The notes under the pieces: generated by a model
Database searches by the model: none
Told to the model about the DNA's origin: nothing
Seen by the model: the letters and a program-made list of their open reading frames with translations, nothing else
Position numbers and translations under genes: made by a program
Assembly (NCBI GenBank): GCA_003008705.1
Contig: PDUO01000016.1
Location: 807,975-871,974, forward strand
Reading direction: 5' to 3'
DNA from: Pezicula radicicola
Taxonomy: Eukaryota > Ascomycota > Leotiomycetes > Helotiales > Dermateaceae
DNA length: 64,000 nucleotides
Shown here: piece by piece, positions 1 through 11,523 of the stretch
Numbering within the stretch: the stretch's first letter is position 1
Layout of the letters: every line of letters starts with the position of its first letter

Positions 1-395
1 ATAGTCAGGTCGGTGATCTCTCTTTCACACCGGATGGCATTGCGAAGAAAGGGCTGCTGGTAAGACACTTGGTGATGCCCGGGAAAGAAGAAGAAGGCCA
101 GGAGATTATGCGGTGGATGGCTGGCAACATTTCCCGCGATGTTTTTGTGAATATCATGGAACAGTATCATCCAGATGCTCACGTTGGGAAATTGAATCGG
201 CCTTCGAGAGCCTCGACAACGCCTACCGACGCCGGTGGATCTCCCATAGAACCGGAGAAAGGCGGAAAGGTGAGATACGAAGACATAAATCGACATGTTA
301 CCAAAGACGAGGTGTCAATGGTTCGGAAGACTGCAGAAGAAGCAGGACTGTGGAGATTTTGTGATCCACCAAGACATGATGGCTTCAATATCTGA
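1..395 (+). CDS. Radical SAM protein, PflA/PflX-like, C-terminal part (5' end outside window)
   Basis: The frame is open from the window edge (reading from base 3) to a TGA at 393-395. The peptide opens with a segment of the form DGIAKKGLLVRHLVMPG. It continues with NIMEQYHPDAH and later YEDINRHVTKDEV, and ends with a segment of the form EEAGLWRF. These match the C-terminal half of PflX-type radical SAM proteins, the pyruvate-formate-lyase-activating-enzyme relatives also found in fungi. The CxxxCxxC cluster motif would lie upstream and is not visible. No intron is needed here. The substrate is unknown; the family call is fairly secure. Confidence 0.75.
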   Translation, partial: SQVGDLSFTPDGIAKKGLLVRHLVMPGKEEEGQEIMRWMAGNISRDVFVNIMEQYHPDAHVGKLNRPSRASTTPTDAGGSPIEPEKGGKVRYEDINRHVTKDEVSMVRKTAEEAGLWRFCDPPRHDGFNI

Positions 396-1383
396 TCCCG
401 TTGAAACTATACATGCTTATGCAATTTCAGCATGGGTTCTGTCAACCAACTTAATGATTGACAAAGTTAATTGATGGTATCGCTTAGCAGGCACTCGGTT
501 TAAGGATGCTTTCCTGGCCATCATCAACTTGGTGTGAAAAAGATGAAGGTATATGTGTCGAGTAACAGCCACAATAATCCAGGATCGAATAACTTCAGTA
601 CACCTAGCAGCTGATGTAATAAGATCATTGGGCTATTTGCTGTGCTATGTTGGTGGCTTTGATTTGGCATAATCACTCTCAGTCTTCTGGAATCCGTGAA
701 GTCCTTCGAGACCACACATGCCACCAGTGCGCAAGTGCAGAGCATATCACATGATGGGCGGGTTCATGCATTGCAGGACTCGGGGAGATGAGATCTCTCG
801 TCTTCCAACGTTCGCAAGTGCGCAAATGTGCATGAGACCTGATGTAATTACCCTTAAAATAAACCCATCCAGGTAGTGCATGTGAGGTCAGCACCGCAAG
901 GGATATCTCAGTGCGTTAAAGTGCAACTCTATTTTGCTCGACATAGGAGGAAACTACGGTTGTCTCTGAATGTGATAAGGAATAGGTTGCAGGCGGCCTA
1001 TATCTGTGCATCGGGTCTAAATGACCGCCGTGTTGTGGATCGTATTATTGGACAGCATGGAATAAACTCGTTATTCCATTGCTAAGTTGCTTAAGCAACT
1101 ATAGTCATCTAGCCACTTTAGTACCTACAGTTGGATAAGGAGCGTAGGAAGAAGGTACAACTCTGCTTTACAGACTTCTGGGCAGTGTAACTATCTAGAA
1201 GGGAGGAAGGAGTATTGATGCTAGTGCGTCCTAGTTAGTAGACTTCATATAAAACAGCTTCAGTGACCCACGTCAATGCCAAACTCCTCTCGTTCGAATT
1301 CTGCTGCCTTTCACGAAAGACCCTCATTTGAAGTTCTCAAGCTCTAATTTTTGGAACACCACAAGGCACCGCCAATTTTGAAT
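396..1383. other. Intergenic region upstream of the GMC gene
   Basis: Short ORFs only, none with coherent protein character. A TATA-like TTCATATAAAA lies about 140 bp upstream of the GMC start codon. I see no repeat or RNA gene. Confidence 0.5.
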
Positions 1384-4300
1384 ATGAACCTTTTGTTGGC
1401 TCTCAACCTTGTTGCCTACTTCAACACATTCGTTTATGCTACACATCTTGATTCCAGCGATCCTATAGCATCGTTATATGAATGTTACGATTATATTATT
1501 GTGGGAGGAGGCATTGCTGGCCTCGTTGTTGCCAACCGCCTTACGGAAGATCCGAATGGTGACTAGGTACTCCAATCACCAGCTATGACATTACTGACTT
1601 CTAGGTAGTGACTGTTCTTGTTCTTGAAGCCGGAAAACTGTGGGAGTTCACTTGTCGAGCCCATCGAAGACACTGACGAATTGTTGCAGGGATCACTATG
1701 AAGACTTTATCCAGCTACCTTTTGAGGATGGCGATGGGCTCGGTTCGATATATGATTGGAACCTCTGGACAGTCAACCAGATATACCTGGACGGCAAACC
1801 ACGACCTTATGACATGGGGAAAGGTGTAGGCGGAGGCAGTCTCATAAACGGAATGTGCTGGACTCGCGGCGGCAGTGCAGACTTCGATGCCTGGGAGATG
1901 CTTGGGAATCCTGGTTGGAGCTGGGGCAATTTGCTCCCTTATTTCAAAAAGGTGCTGTACAGCTTCTGACTTTATCAACACCGGCTAACCGACTATTCTT
2001 TTTGCAGGCAGAAAACTATACCGACGATGTTGATGCGGACTTCAGCCAGGAGCTATATATTGATCCTGATCATGCAACTCATGGAACGGACGGTTATGTA
2101 CACGTTAGTTACCCGAAATACTTTTACAACCAGTCCCGTACGTTGTACCGATCTCGTTAAATACAGAAACTTACTTTTACGCAGAAAACTTCTTGGACGG
2201 CTTACACGAGCTCGGTATTCCCATCTTAACAGATCCGAATAATGGCACGGCAGCTGGAGGCATGCTCATACCTAACAGTATTAATCCTGAAAATCAGACG
2301 CGCTCAGATGCGAGAACAAGCTATTACGATGGCTTCATTGATACTCGCAGCAACTTGCACGTTTTGTCTGGCCAGTTTGTTACTCGTGTGCTGGTGGAGT
2401 CCCCTGCAAATATCATCAAGAGAGACTATCCTGCTGGACTTTTTGCGTATGGAGTTGAGGTAGGTGTGGTTCCTAGGCTGCATTGTCTCTTACTTATCTC
2501 CCCTAGTTTGCAACCAATTCAACCGCAGTAAAAAGTAGGATAACATGTTCACGAGAGATCATACTCGCGGCTGGGGCCGTACATACACCTCAGATACTTG
2601 AGTTCTCCGGGATTGGACAAGCAGAACTCATTGACAAATTTGACATTCCTGTCCTGATAGACCTGCCAGGTGTTGGGAACAATCTTCAAGATCATCCTTA
2701 CGTGGGAGTCTACTACTACTGTAAGTCTAGCGTCTCGGGAGTGCTTTCTGATGCTTACAAACTCCCAGATATGAATTCCAGTTATCCTACCATTAATACA
2801 ATATTAAATAGTACAGCGCTCTTGAATAAAACAGTCCAGGAATACTTTAGGAACAAAACAGGTGAGACTACGCCTTGAGACCGGAGGGTTTGTACTAAAC
2901 CTTCAGGGCCTTATACTGCGGGTGCTATCAACACTGTTGCATTTCCCTCTTTGCCTTCAACATCGAACAACTGGACTGCCATGATGGCGGATGCTTCTAG
3001 CCAGGACCCTTCAGAGCATCTCCTGCCAGGACTTGATCCTACAGTCTTAGCAGGTTATGCTGCTCAGAAGTCACTTCTTATCACTCTGCTCAGCAACGAG
3101 ACGGTTGGGGCGTACGAAATCTTGACCAACAATATTGGGCTCTTGGCTGTTGCAGCAATGCATCCCCTTTCGAGAGGTTCAATTCATATTTCCTCATCTA
3201 ACCCTTTTAGTCAACCACTTATTGACCCTCGATATTGTTCTAATCCTCTAGACTGTCAAATTCTAGTTGAGGCACTCTTATTTAACAATCGACTCATCAA
3301 TACCACGGCGATGCGTCTCCTAGAGCCAGCGGCATACAGTCCTTTTCTTCAGGAAGCTTCACCAGAATCATTGCTGCCAGCAATATTTTCAGGCCTCAGA
3401 ACAGAGTTTCATGGCACAGGTACGACGGCAATGATGCCACGAGACCTTGGTGGAGTAGTAGATACTCACTTGCGAGTCTGGGGCACCAAGAATCTTAGAA
3501 TTGTTGATGCAGGCATCTTTCCACTCATACCAGCTGCACATCTTCAAGCATCTGTATATGCTGTCGCAGAGAAGGCAAGTCCTATAGCATCACTTACTAA
3601 CTTTGGCTGACGATAGGCACTAGGCTGCTGATCTTATTAAGCTTGACAACTATGCTTTGACACCGGGAGGATGTGGTGTGCATTCTTCATTTGCCCAAGA
3701 AGGACCTGTCCTTTCGCACACTTCATACAATCCGAATCAAGAATCAGCAACATCGAGCGCCACATCTACCACGCCGAATGGCGATTCTACACAAGGTAGC
3801 GAAGAGGAAGTGAGTTCACTTTCAGTTGCTCAAACATGTTGATTCAGAGCTAACTATTTTACGTAGACCCTCCAAGGTATAGAAGAAGAATTCTCCGGCA
3901 ACCCAACATACGATGCCCTTCAGGATTCAAACTATCCATATTCGCCGCTGCCCTGTAGCATTAAGTTTGTGGCATCAGAAAGTTCAACTGGCGTTCAATC
4001 TACCACCACTTTTGATGCTGACCATTTCAAAATCAGCATTCCAGAAGCTGCAATGACCGCAGTCGCAACATCAACTGCGTCAATAACTAATTCACTCAGT
4101 AACTTTCTTATGACTGAGACTACAACAGTACGACAATCTCGAGCTAGCTCTGCTTCTGCCTCTTCTGCTACAAATTCTGCTGATTCTGGGCTGAATTCGA
4201 CGATTGCAATGGGTGAAGTTTCAAGCTCTCTTTCGATCAGTCTTGTTTCGGTACCAAGCCTTGCTGCCCTTTTGCCGTCGACCACGTCTCCCATTTCCAG

Positions 4301-5561
4301 TGGAGGGTCAGGAGAAACCCTGATACCACCCAGCAACTTTATGACTTCTAATGAGCTCACGACCACCTTTGTTAGTACCATTCTCCTGACTGAGACTACG
4401 ACCATCACACCCGTATTGGTCCCATCAACGTCTTCTATTATAACAGCTACATGGGCTATTGGTGAGCCGATTCGAAATACGGCACCCCCAGCTGGAGTCA
4501 CCAGCTCCTTTTTGCTTTCCTCGACCTCCCGGCCCAGCTCGCTGGCATCTTCCGCCTTTACTTTGTCAAGTGCCAGTGCAGAAATTACGATAGACTCTTC
4601 GACTGCTTCAAATACTTCAGTCGAGCCCACGACAACGCTGATTAGCACTATTCTGCTCACCAAAACGACTACACTAATATCGCAACACTCAACCTCTTTG
4701 AACCTAGCGCCGGTGGTTACATGGGCTCTTGGAATGCCACTGCGACACACAGATCCGGCAACGGAACCAACTTCGACCTCAGTATCTGCGTCTTTGACTC
4801 CGCCAATTTTCTTCACCCTGAATACCGTGGCTACTTCGGTGGTAAATACTTCCTAACTCCTTTATCTTGATAAGTTCAGCTTACTTCATTCTCAGGATCC
4901 TACTTTAACTATCACGGCCAATCATTCAGTTACTCCCACGACTTCAGATGACCTTACCACAGCCATAATTAGTCACATCACATTGACTGAGACTACGACG
5001 ATATCACGGCATCCCTTGACCGTATCTTCAAGCCCATCTGTACAACCAACCATGACGGTGACAGGGAATATTCTATCGTCTGCTCAGGTCACTAGCTTCA
5101 TCACGTTGCCTCGAGTTTCTGCTGCAAGTACGCAGAATCCTTTGTCGTTGGCCGCATCCTGGCTTGATCGAACCAACGGAACTTGGAAATACAATTCACT
5201 GCCTGGTAGCACTCTATCGTCTATAAGCACCCAAGTTAGTGCAGTCGAGGTCTCTAAATCCACTCAATATTCACCAAATCTGGGATATCTTGGATACCTT
5301 GACATTTCGACATCAGGCTCGACGCTGTCAGTATCTTCTGTAGGGATACGTGGTGTGTCTTCGACAACAGCAATAAGTCAAGATGACCCCACTTACACTT
5401 CACGTCATCCTACGCCGCCTGTTAATCCCGGATATTATGGCTATTATGGCTTCTCGAGAAAAATCATTCTTGATCCCACGGACTCAGCAGTCACATCAAA
5501 TGGACCTGTGACTGCCACTATAACAGCAACTATTTTTTCCAGTGGACCAACAGGTACATAG
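1384..5561 (+). CDS. Secreted GMC oxidoreductase fused to a long Ser/Thr-rich tail
   Basis: Eleven exons: 1384-1558, 1609-1639, 1690-1951, 2008-2137, 2185-2459, 2507-2720, 2769-2861, 2907-3574, 3624-3809, 3867-4841, 4896-5561; 1224 aa in one frame. A signal peptide (about residues 1-20) is followed by the FAD motif VGGGIAGLVVANRL, then GVGGGSLINGMCW and the GMC motif REIILAAGAVHTPQILEFSGIG. Catalytic His candidates are in FHGTGTTAMM (codon 3410) and PAAHLQAS (codon 3539). A normal GMC enzyme would end near residue 640. Here exon 8 splices through a GC-AG intron (GCAAGT donor, TTACTAAC branch site) into about 580 further residues rich in Ser and Thr. These carry repeated L(T/M)(T/K)ETTT-type blocks near 4105, 4380, 4650 and 4980. 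The tail looks like an O-glycosylated stalk; no GPI signal is evident at the C-terminus. Likely a secreted or wall-associated FAD alcohol/sugar oxidase; substrate unknown. Confidence 0.8.
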
Positions 5562-6968
5562 TTGCCTTGATATTGCTGGATGGGAAGTAGCTTTAAAGTC
5601 CGTTTGTATAGTAGTTTATTCGACCTTGAATGGTCTATTTCTGTCTTGACTGTGCTTTAATACAATCCATCCATCCAACATTTCAACAAAGTGAACATTG
5701 CCAACGTGTTACGTAAGCAGATAGTGAGGATGGTGGTTTATCATTGTTCCTGAGATTATTCATATAGTAGGATGAATGGTTTTGGTGGCGGGATGTTTGA
5801 GTGCTGGAGGAAAGGAGGGTCCTAGTGTAAAGGGAGAGGGGGGAGGAATAAGCGACGGCGGACTTCGTAATGCAAACGTGAACTACTCTGCTCTGTACTC
5901 CTCGTATCGTAGCACGTAACACGAAGAAAACGTGGCTAGAAAGTAGGTACACGCCGCATACATTATTCATCATAGAGAATAAAAATGGCGTTAGATGATT
6001 GTTAAAAAAATTTGTTTAAAAAAACCCCCCGATACGGTGAAGGTTGTGTATCATGTTTTATCTCCTAGTCTTAAGTGATCGTCGTCGTCTCCGATTGGTG
6101 GTTGCTATTTTAGTGATCGTTTAGTGCTCGTTTACGGAGGATGAGGATCATGAGGTTGGTGAATTAGCCTAAAGGCGTAGTTGGGGGCCGAAATGGACCG
6201 AAATGTTGCAGTAGCTTCAAGTCGTTTAAGTAAGTCGGGGGTAGGTATTGAGCTACTGTAGGAACTACTGTAGGGGATAGGGGGGAAATGTAAGGTAAGG
6301 TAAGATCCTCCGTCGGTACTTCCTACGGTGGTAAGGTACTTTTTTTATAGTTTGCATGACTACGTGCTGACAGTACTGTATGGAAGGTACTTGTACATTA
6401 GACTCCGATCGGTGGGCTTGCCGGTTTTGGTACAGTATTGTTTATGTGGTGGAGTTTAGGTATGGAGTAGGGATGTACGAAAGTACTTGTACACGTAGTC
6501 TACTCCGTTGTTGTGTACGGACGGACGAACGGACGGACGGAGGTTAGGATTGGGACTGGGACCAGGAGGTTGGGATACGGTGGGTTGTTTTGTTGCGGTT
6601 GATGGGATGGGATGGGGTTTTGTTAATTGGAGCCTTTTGAGCTGATTTCTCGGGATTTGGTGCGTAGTGTGGTAAAAGAATTCTTCGTTCATTCGGCGAG
6701 ATGAGTGCCCGTTCGTCGAGAGCAAAAGCGCTCAAATAATCAAAGATGCAACGACTCTCATCTTAACCCTAGCCATGATGGTCCAGGTGTTCATCCTATG
6801 TATGGGGGGATAAAAGGACAAAAAAGGAAAAAAAGGACAAAAAAAAAAAGAAAAAAGTAAGTTCGCCCACCAGGTCCTAGGCAAAAGCTTAAAGGTGGTT
6901 GTTGCCAAGACGTGGGGTCTGAAAGGGACAGGAACTGTAACTTTGCGAAAACTATCAACTGATCGGCT
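5562..6968. other. Intergenic region between convergent genes
   Basis: No supportable gene. It holds homopolymer runs (poly-A near 6840), a short GGAC-rich tandem stretch around 6517-6541 and scattered GTACTGTA-like motifs. Confidence 0.5.
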
Positions 6969-7767
6969 TCAGGGCATAATACATTCAGAATCCCACTGTA
7001 AATTTACTACCAGTCGGCGGACAGGTACAGGTACAGGTACATCCAGCCTAGTGAACATGCCAACGCAATCCATTCCAGCCTCCTTCCAAGTCCCCATCTT
7101 GTCATCAATGACAAACCCATTCTTCTCCCACGTCCTAACAGCATCCATATGAACATGGACACAAACAAAGGCCTTTCCACTCGGGTACACCCTGAACACC
7201 CGAAATCATGCACTCCGGATTCGATTTCGCAAAATCCAGTGCAGCTTGGATTAATACATTCGCATACTGCTTCCCACGGAATTCCTTGAGCACGCATAGA
7301 CGTCCTAATTTGATATATGGCTCGATTCTATCGTGCAAAGAAGTAGCTTTCTTTATCACATATTGGGGTAGTGGTGCTGCGAAGAAGGTTGCTGAATCCG
7401 CGAATGGTGTATCTTCTGATGGTAAGTCGTATGAGGCCCCTGGAACTGGATAGATATGTGCATGATGGTGGGGGAATGGTATCAACCGGACAGTACCTGC
7501 CGGTTGGGGAGAATTCTCTTGTTCTTTAGATGATTGGACGTATAGCACCCAGTGGTAAGCTCTTGCATCGTCGGAGTCTGTGTGGTGTTTAATAGGGACG
7601 GCCTTTTTCTCGTGGCTGAAGACAGCTTCACGGGCGGTCATGGAGTCACAGAAGGTTCTGGGAATGACCTCTGACTGCTCGTAAGCCGGGATGAGACGGT
7701 TGTAGGAGCATAATACATCACCAACGGGCGGTTGTAACTCGATGAAGGGTGTGAATGGTGGTGACAT
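6969..7767 (-). CDS. GNAT-family N-acetyltransferase with an apparent 1-nt frameshift
   Basis: The start at 7767 (MSPPFTPFIELQPP) fits a fungal GNAT family. TFCDSMTAREAVF, DDARAYHWVLYV, GTVRLIPFP and KLGRLCVLKEFRGKQYANVLIQAAL cover the acetyl-CoA fold, with RGKQYA as the R/Q-x-x-G-x-A loop. The match continues to PEWKGL. The next segment, VCVHVHMDAVRTWEKNGF and VIDDKMGTWKEAG, lies one frame over. Skipping one base in the AAA run at 7167-7169 joins them. No GT-AG intron fits, so this is a recent lesion or a sequencing error. The family normally stops soon after GMFTRLD; here a GTACCT repeat encodes VPVPVP and reading continues to the stop at 6969. Confidence 0.65.
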
Positions 7768-8955
7768 GGCTTAATATTTTACCGCTTTGGTGACAAAATG
7801 AAGGTGGTGAAACCTTTGGGCTGCCGCCTCCTCTATGTGTGTACATACAGTATTCTGAAAGCACAATCCCAGCTTTTTATTTTATTTACACTCCTGCGGC
7901 CCAACAGATGTCATTGAGATGTCAAGACTAGGGCGTCGTAATGCACGAAGGTGGACATTGAGAGCAAGTTGAGCATTGCGATTAAGCGACGAAGAGCTAC
8001 CTACCTTACCTAGCAAGAGGTTGGTACTGTAGAGGAAGAACATCACTTTGGACACTCGAGAGTCACTTAGTTTGACCTATTTAGGTACTCCGTACCGTAC
8101 TCGAAAGCACAGAACAGTACAAGTACCGCATAGGTAACGGAGAAGGGCCCTTCAAGGACAAGGGACGGGCAAACCGGCGGCTCAAAGTCAGTGCACTCCG
8201 GCACATCAGGGTGTCAGGGTACTCTATCAGGCGCCATTGCTTTACAGTAGAGTTAACGGAGTAGCTACCGTCACCACTCGACTCCGTGTCACGTGCGTGC
8301 GTCGGAGGTCGGAGGACAGTGCTGTGGTGCATTATTCGTGCGGTCGTACCTTTTTTCTAACATAGCTGCTTACCTCCAAGTGGAACGTCCACTCAATTGG
8401 TGGTGCTCGTACTGCTCTCCTCATGTCTCTGGCGTTACATACCACCCATACTATAGTAACAGCAGCAGTCATGGAAAGTTCTGCACTGCACGTCCGCACG
8501 GCTGCAAGTCTGCTCCCTGCCAATCGGGAAGTTTCTACCAATTTGGCGTGTCCCGGGACTTGTGTGCATCGATACGCCATCGTCACGGCCCTATTGCTCC
8601 TTCAAAGCACTACCCCGATAACTTAGATGGCAAAAAGTGGAGTCGGAGGGTCGTAGAGCTGATAAAGGTCCATGACCGATAAAAGATTCTCGACCGTCTC
8701 AACAGCTGCCAAAAGTGTTTCCAATTCTCTCTCTCCCTTTTCTCTTGTCTCTGCCCCAAATCTCACTTATCTTCTCTTCTCTTCTCTTCTTCCTGTCTTC
8801 ATGTAACCAATCCACCCCATTACCACTATTTCCTCACTCCCCTTCCCTCTCCGTCGTCCCCAGCAGATAGATACATCACATTGTCTCCTCCGTCTAGCCT
8901 CTCCATCTTCCCTCAGCCTTGTCAGCCTCGCTCCAGCCACGAACTCCAGATCATT
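7768..8955. other. Intergenic region, likely divergent promoters
   Basis: Lies between the GNAT start (minus strand) and the acyltransferase start (plus strand). Contains CT-rich tracts at about 8720-8800, common upstream of fungal genes. No further gene seen. Confidence 0.5.
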
Positions 8956-9990
8956 ATGATCGAAGTCTATTGTTCCGGCAATGCACACGAAATCGGCCTT
9001 CATCATGGCGCTCAGGCAAAGAAACAAATCCTTAAAAGCATGCGCTTTTATCGAGATCTCTTTCAGACGAAGTGCGGCATGGACTGGCAAGAAGTGAAGA
9101 AGTTTGCCCTGGGATATCAGCCATACTTGACCGCAAACTGGCCTCAGTATGTTTCCGAGATGGAAGGCGTTGCCGATGGCGCTGATGTAGCCTACCTCGA
9201 TATATTGGCGCTCAACGTACGGACCGAGATTGCATTTGGTGCATTCAATGACGGCTGCACAGCTTTGTCCTGGTTGGGGTCAGCCTCTTCCATCCTGGCT
9301 CAGAACTGGGATTGGTACACGCAACAGGCCGACAACCTGATTGTCTTGAACATTCGCCAGGAGAGGCGTTTCCGGATACAGATGGTCACCGAGGCCGGCA
9401 TTATCGGGAAAATTGGAGTATCGGCGAGGGGTGTAGGCGTGACACTGAACGCCATAAAAGCGAAAGGAGTGTCCTTCACGAGGTTACCATGCCACTTAGC
9501 CTTGAGGACGGTCTTAGAAAGTGACACGCGGGCAGACGCTATAGCCACCTTGGAGAAGGCGGGTGTAGCTAGTTCCTGCCATATATTGGTCGCAGACAAA
9601 ACTGGAGGCACAGGACTGGAATGTAGCTCTATTGATACGATCAAGCTCGAAATGAATGCGCTGGGCATAGTAACGCATACAAACCACTACATCGCAGAGC
9701 ATGATCCAAGTGTCGTCGAAGAACAGAACTGGCTTCCAGACAGCGGCTTTCGCTTGGACAGGATAAAAGAGTTATTGGACGAAGCAAAGGAAGTGCAGCC
9801 AAGTATGGACGTTGTGGAGACCATGTTGAGGGATGAAAAAGAAAAGGATGGGGCAGCCATATGCAGGTCGACTGGGAAAGAGAGTATCGCTACACTCTTT
9901 TGTATTGTGATGGATCTCAAGAGCAAGAAAGCGCGAGTGGTTGCAGGCAAACCCACAGCGCCGTCAGCAAAGTTCACCTTGAACTTATGA
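8956..9990 (+). CDS. Isopenicillin N acyltransferase-like (acyl-CoA:6-APA acyltransferase family) protein
   Basis: Single exon, 344 aa from the ATG at 8956; the open frame extends upstream to 8881 but has no earlier ATG. The family makes a pro-enzyme that cleaves itself at a Gly-Cys bond to expose an N-terminal nucleophile Cys. The matching bond is in FNDGCTALSW (Gly100-Cys101), close to residues 102/103 in Penicillium PenDE. HEIGLHHGAQ, ILAQNWDW, GIIGKIGVSARGVGVTLNAI and GIVTHTNHYI are family hallmarks. The C-terminus (TLNL) is not a clear peroxisomal PTS1, unlike PenDE. No pcbAB or pcbC homologue lies near, so a penicillin role is unlikely. Such homologues are widespread in fungi; the natural substrate is unknown. 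It is convergent with the Cuz1-like gene. Confidence 0.82.
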   Translation: MIEVYCSGNAHEIGLHHGAQAKKQILKSMRFYRDLFQTKCGMDWQEVKKFALGYQPYLTANWPQYVSEMEGVADGADVAYLDILALNVRTEIAFGAFNDGCTALSWLGSASSILAQNWDWYTQQADNLIVLNIRQERRFRIQMVTEAGIIGKIGVSARGVGVTLNAIKAKGVSFTRLPCHLALRTVLESDTRADAIATLEKAGVASSCHILVADKTGGTGLECSSIDTIKLEMNALGIVTHTNHYIAEHDPSVVEEQNWLPDSGFRLDRIKELLDEAKEVQPSMDVVETMLRDEKEKDGAAICRSTGKESIATLFCIVMDLKSKKARVVAGKPTAPSAKFTLNL

Positions 9991-10235
9991 ATAATGAAAT
10001 GATGATGTAATGACTCTGCAAATTCCTTGCTGCCATGATTTGATACATGATTTCCTAGATGTCCTGCCACTGAGCATCGTGAATGCTACCTCAAGTACAC
10101 TTAACTCCGACTCCCGACGCCATTATTCCACCAGTAGCGAAGTCAACCTCGCTTGAGACCGAACTCAGCTCTTGAGACCGTTCCCGAGTTCAATGGCAGC
10201 CGATCGAAAATAGATCCGTAGCAAGTGAATCACAA

Positions 10236-11162
10236 CTATAATTGGATGAGATCGGGTACTGCGGGACCGATTCCTCTGAGCAAAACAATCTTATTGCCAC
10301 TGACGAGAGCATCTCCAACCTTCTCGTTGAACTCCAATAAGCGCCCACCTTCGACATGAAATACTCTTAGCTTTGACTTCTCATCAGTGCTTTGATTGTT
10401 GACATTCTGTACTTGCAAGCTTTTAGCAGCCATATCGAGGACTCTTCCAATAACCCAATCTCTACTATAAAAAAAAGAACCCGTAGGGAACTTGGCAGAT
10501 GTTGTTGCAGCCTCCGCCTCCACAAACAGGTATACCCTCTTATCCGCTGGTAGTTTCTCGTCACCCTTTGCCGTCTTTTTGAGCGTGTTCACCGCAACCA
10601 ATCTGGCAGCTGTTGACGTCGGTTTGGGCTTCGGCAGTACGCGATCTGCAACACTCGCTCTCTGCGCAGTGCCCCAGGCCTTCAATTTCCCCAAAGCATT
10701 CTTAGCAAAGTCGTTCTTCCCATCAAACCTCCTGATCCGTGCGCCGATAGGTTCGAGGTTCTTGCAGTCATGATCTTCCTTAAAGCGGTGTTTGAGGCAG
10801 TAATCTCTGTTGCACGTCGAACAGTGTACACTAGTGGAAAGACCTGTTCCTATCGTTGTCTTGCATGCCGGTAATGCGCATGGCTTTTGAATATCGGCCC
10901 TCATTTTGCCAGCACCCAGTGACGGTGTTGATAGATTCGCTATACGCCGCCGCTCTGCCCAAGCTCCAGCATTTGCGCATTTGTGCCCGGTTTCTGATCT
11001 GTGATCTAGGCAGAACGTCCCGCGACATGATTCGCATCGGAAGGGGAGGAAGTCTAGCTGGTTACAATACGTGTATTGGCAGTGAGTGCCGATGAGGGTG
11101 GGATCCTTCTCGTCCATTGTTGTGAAAGTCTCTTCCGAGTCTGAGTGATGTGAGGACGCCAT
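10236..11162 (-). CDS. CUZ1: AN1-type zinc-finger protein, Cuz1/ZFAND1-like
   Basis: Intronless, 308 aa. Two AN1 fingers are visible: CQYTYCNQLDFLPFRCESC with FCLDHRSETGHKC (about residues 28-61), and CALPACKTTIGTG with CSTCNRDYCLKHRFKEDHDC (about residues 94-132). After a basic linker, the C-terminal 100 residues (RVYLFVEA, FFYSRDWVIGRVLDMAAKSL, FNEKVGDALVSGNKIVLLRG) match the ubiquitin-like domain of Cuz1/ZFAND1. In yeast and human this family links Cdc48/p97 to the proteasome during arsenite and proteotoxic stress. The architecture and length fit well; function is inferred from the family. Confidence 0.85.
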   Translation of the reverse strand: MASSHHSDSEETFTTMDEKDPTLIGTHCQYTYCNQLDFLPFRCESCRGTFCLDHRSETGHKCANAGAWAERRRIANLSTPSLGAGKMRADIQKPCALPACKTTIGTGLSTSVHCSTCNRDYCLKHRFKEDHDCKNLEPIGARIRRFDGKNDFAKNALGKLKAWGTAQRASVADRVLPKPKPTSTAARLVAVNTLKKTAKGDEKLPADKRVYLFVEAEAATTSAKFPTGSFFYSRDWVIGRVLDMAAKSLQVQNVNNQSTDEKSKLRVFHVEGGRLLEFNEKVGDALVSGNKIVLLRGIGPAVPDLIQL

Positions 11163-11523
11163 GATGAATTGATGGGTGATTATATAGCGTGACGTGGAAG
11201 TACGAAAGTACCTTAAATTCTGTATTTCAACGATGTTGGATGGCGAGGCTGAGGATTGCTAATAGATCGCCGAATGCTGGCCGCTTCTGGAAGGTGCTGT
11301 GCCACTAGCGCGTCAAAATCTCGTGACCGGCTATTGAACTTGAAGATTGCGATGCCTCACCATGCTCACCAGCCTGGTGTGAAGACTTTATTCAAATTAT
11401 AATTGTTTTCAAACTTAAGATTCATAAAATGAATAGTTGTATACCCAGCCAAAGTAAGCTGGAGCAAAGGCAGTAAGTTCCATAAAGACAGTCCAATAGA
11501 ACTTACACCAACCCTCATGAACA
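11163..11523. other. Intergenic region
   Basis: Promoter side of the Cuz1-like gene and 3' side of the permease. Nothing else seen. Confidence 0.5.

Noticed and set aside
3995..4816. 273-codon minus-strand ORF
   Set aside because: Mirror of the Ser/Thr-rich tail of the GMC gene; composition follows from the sense codons.
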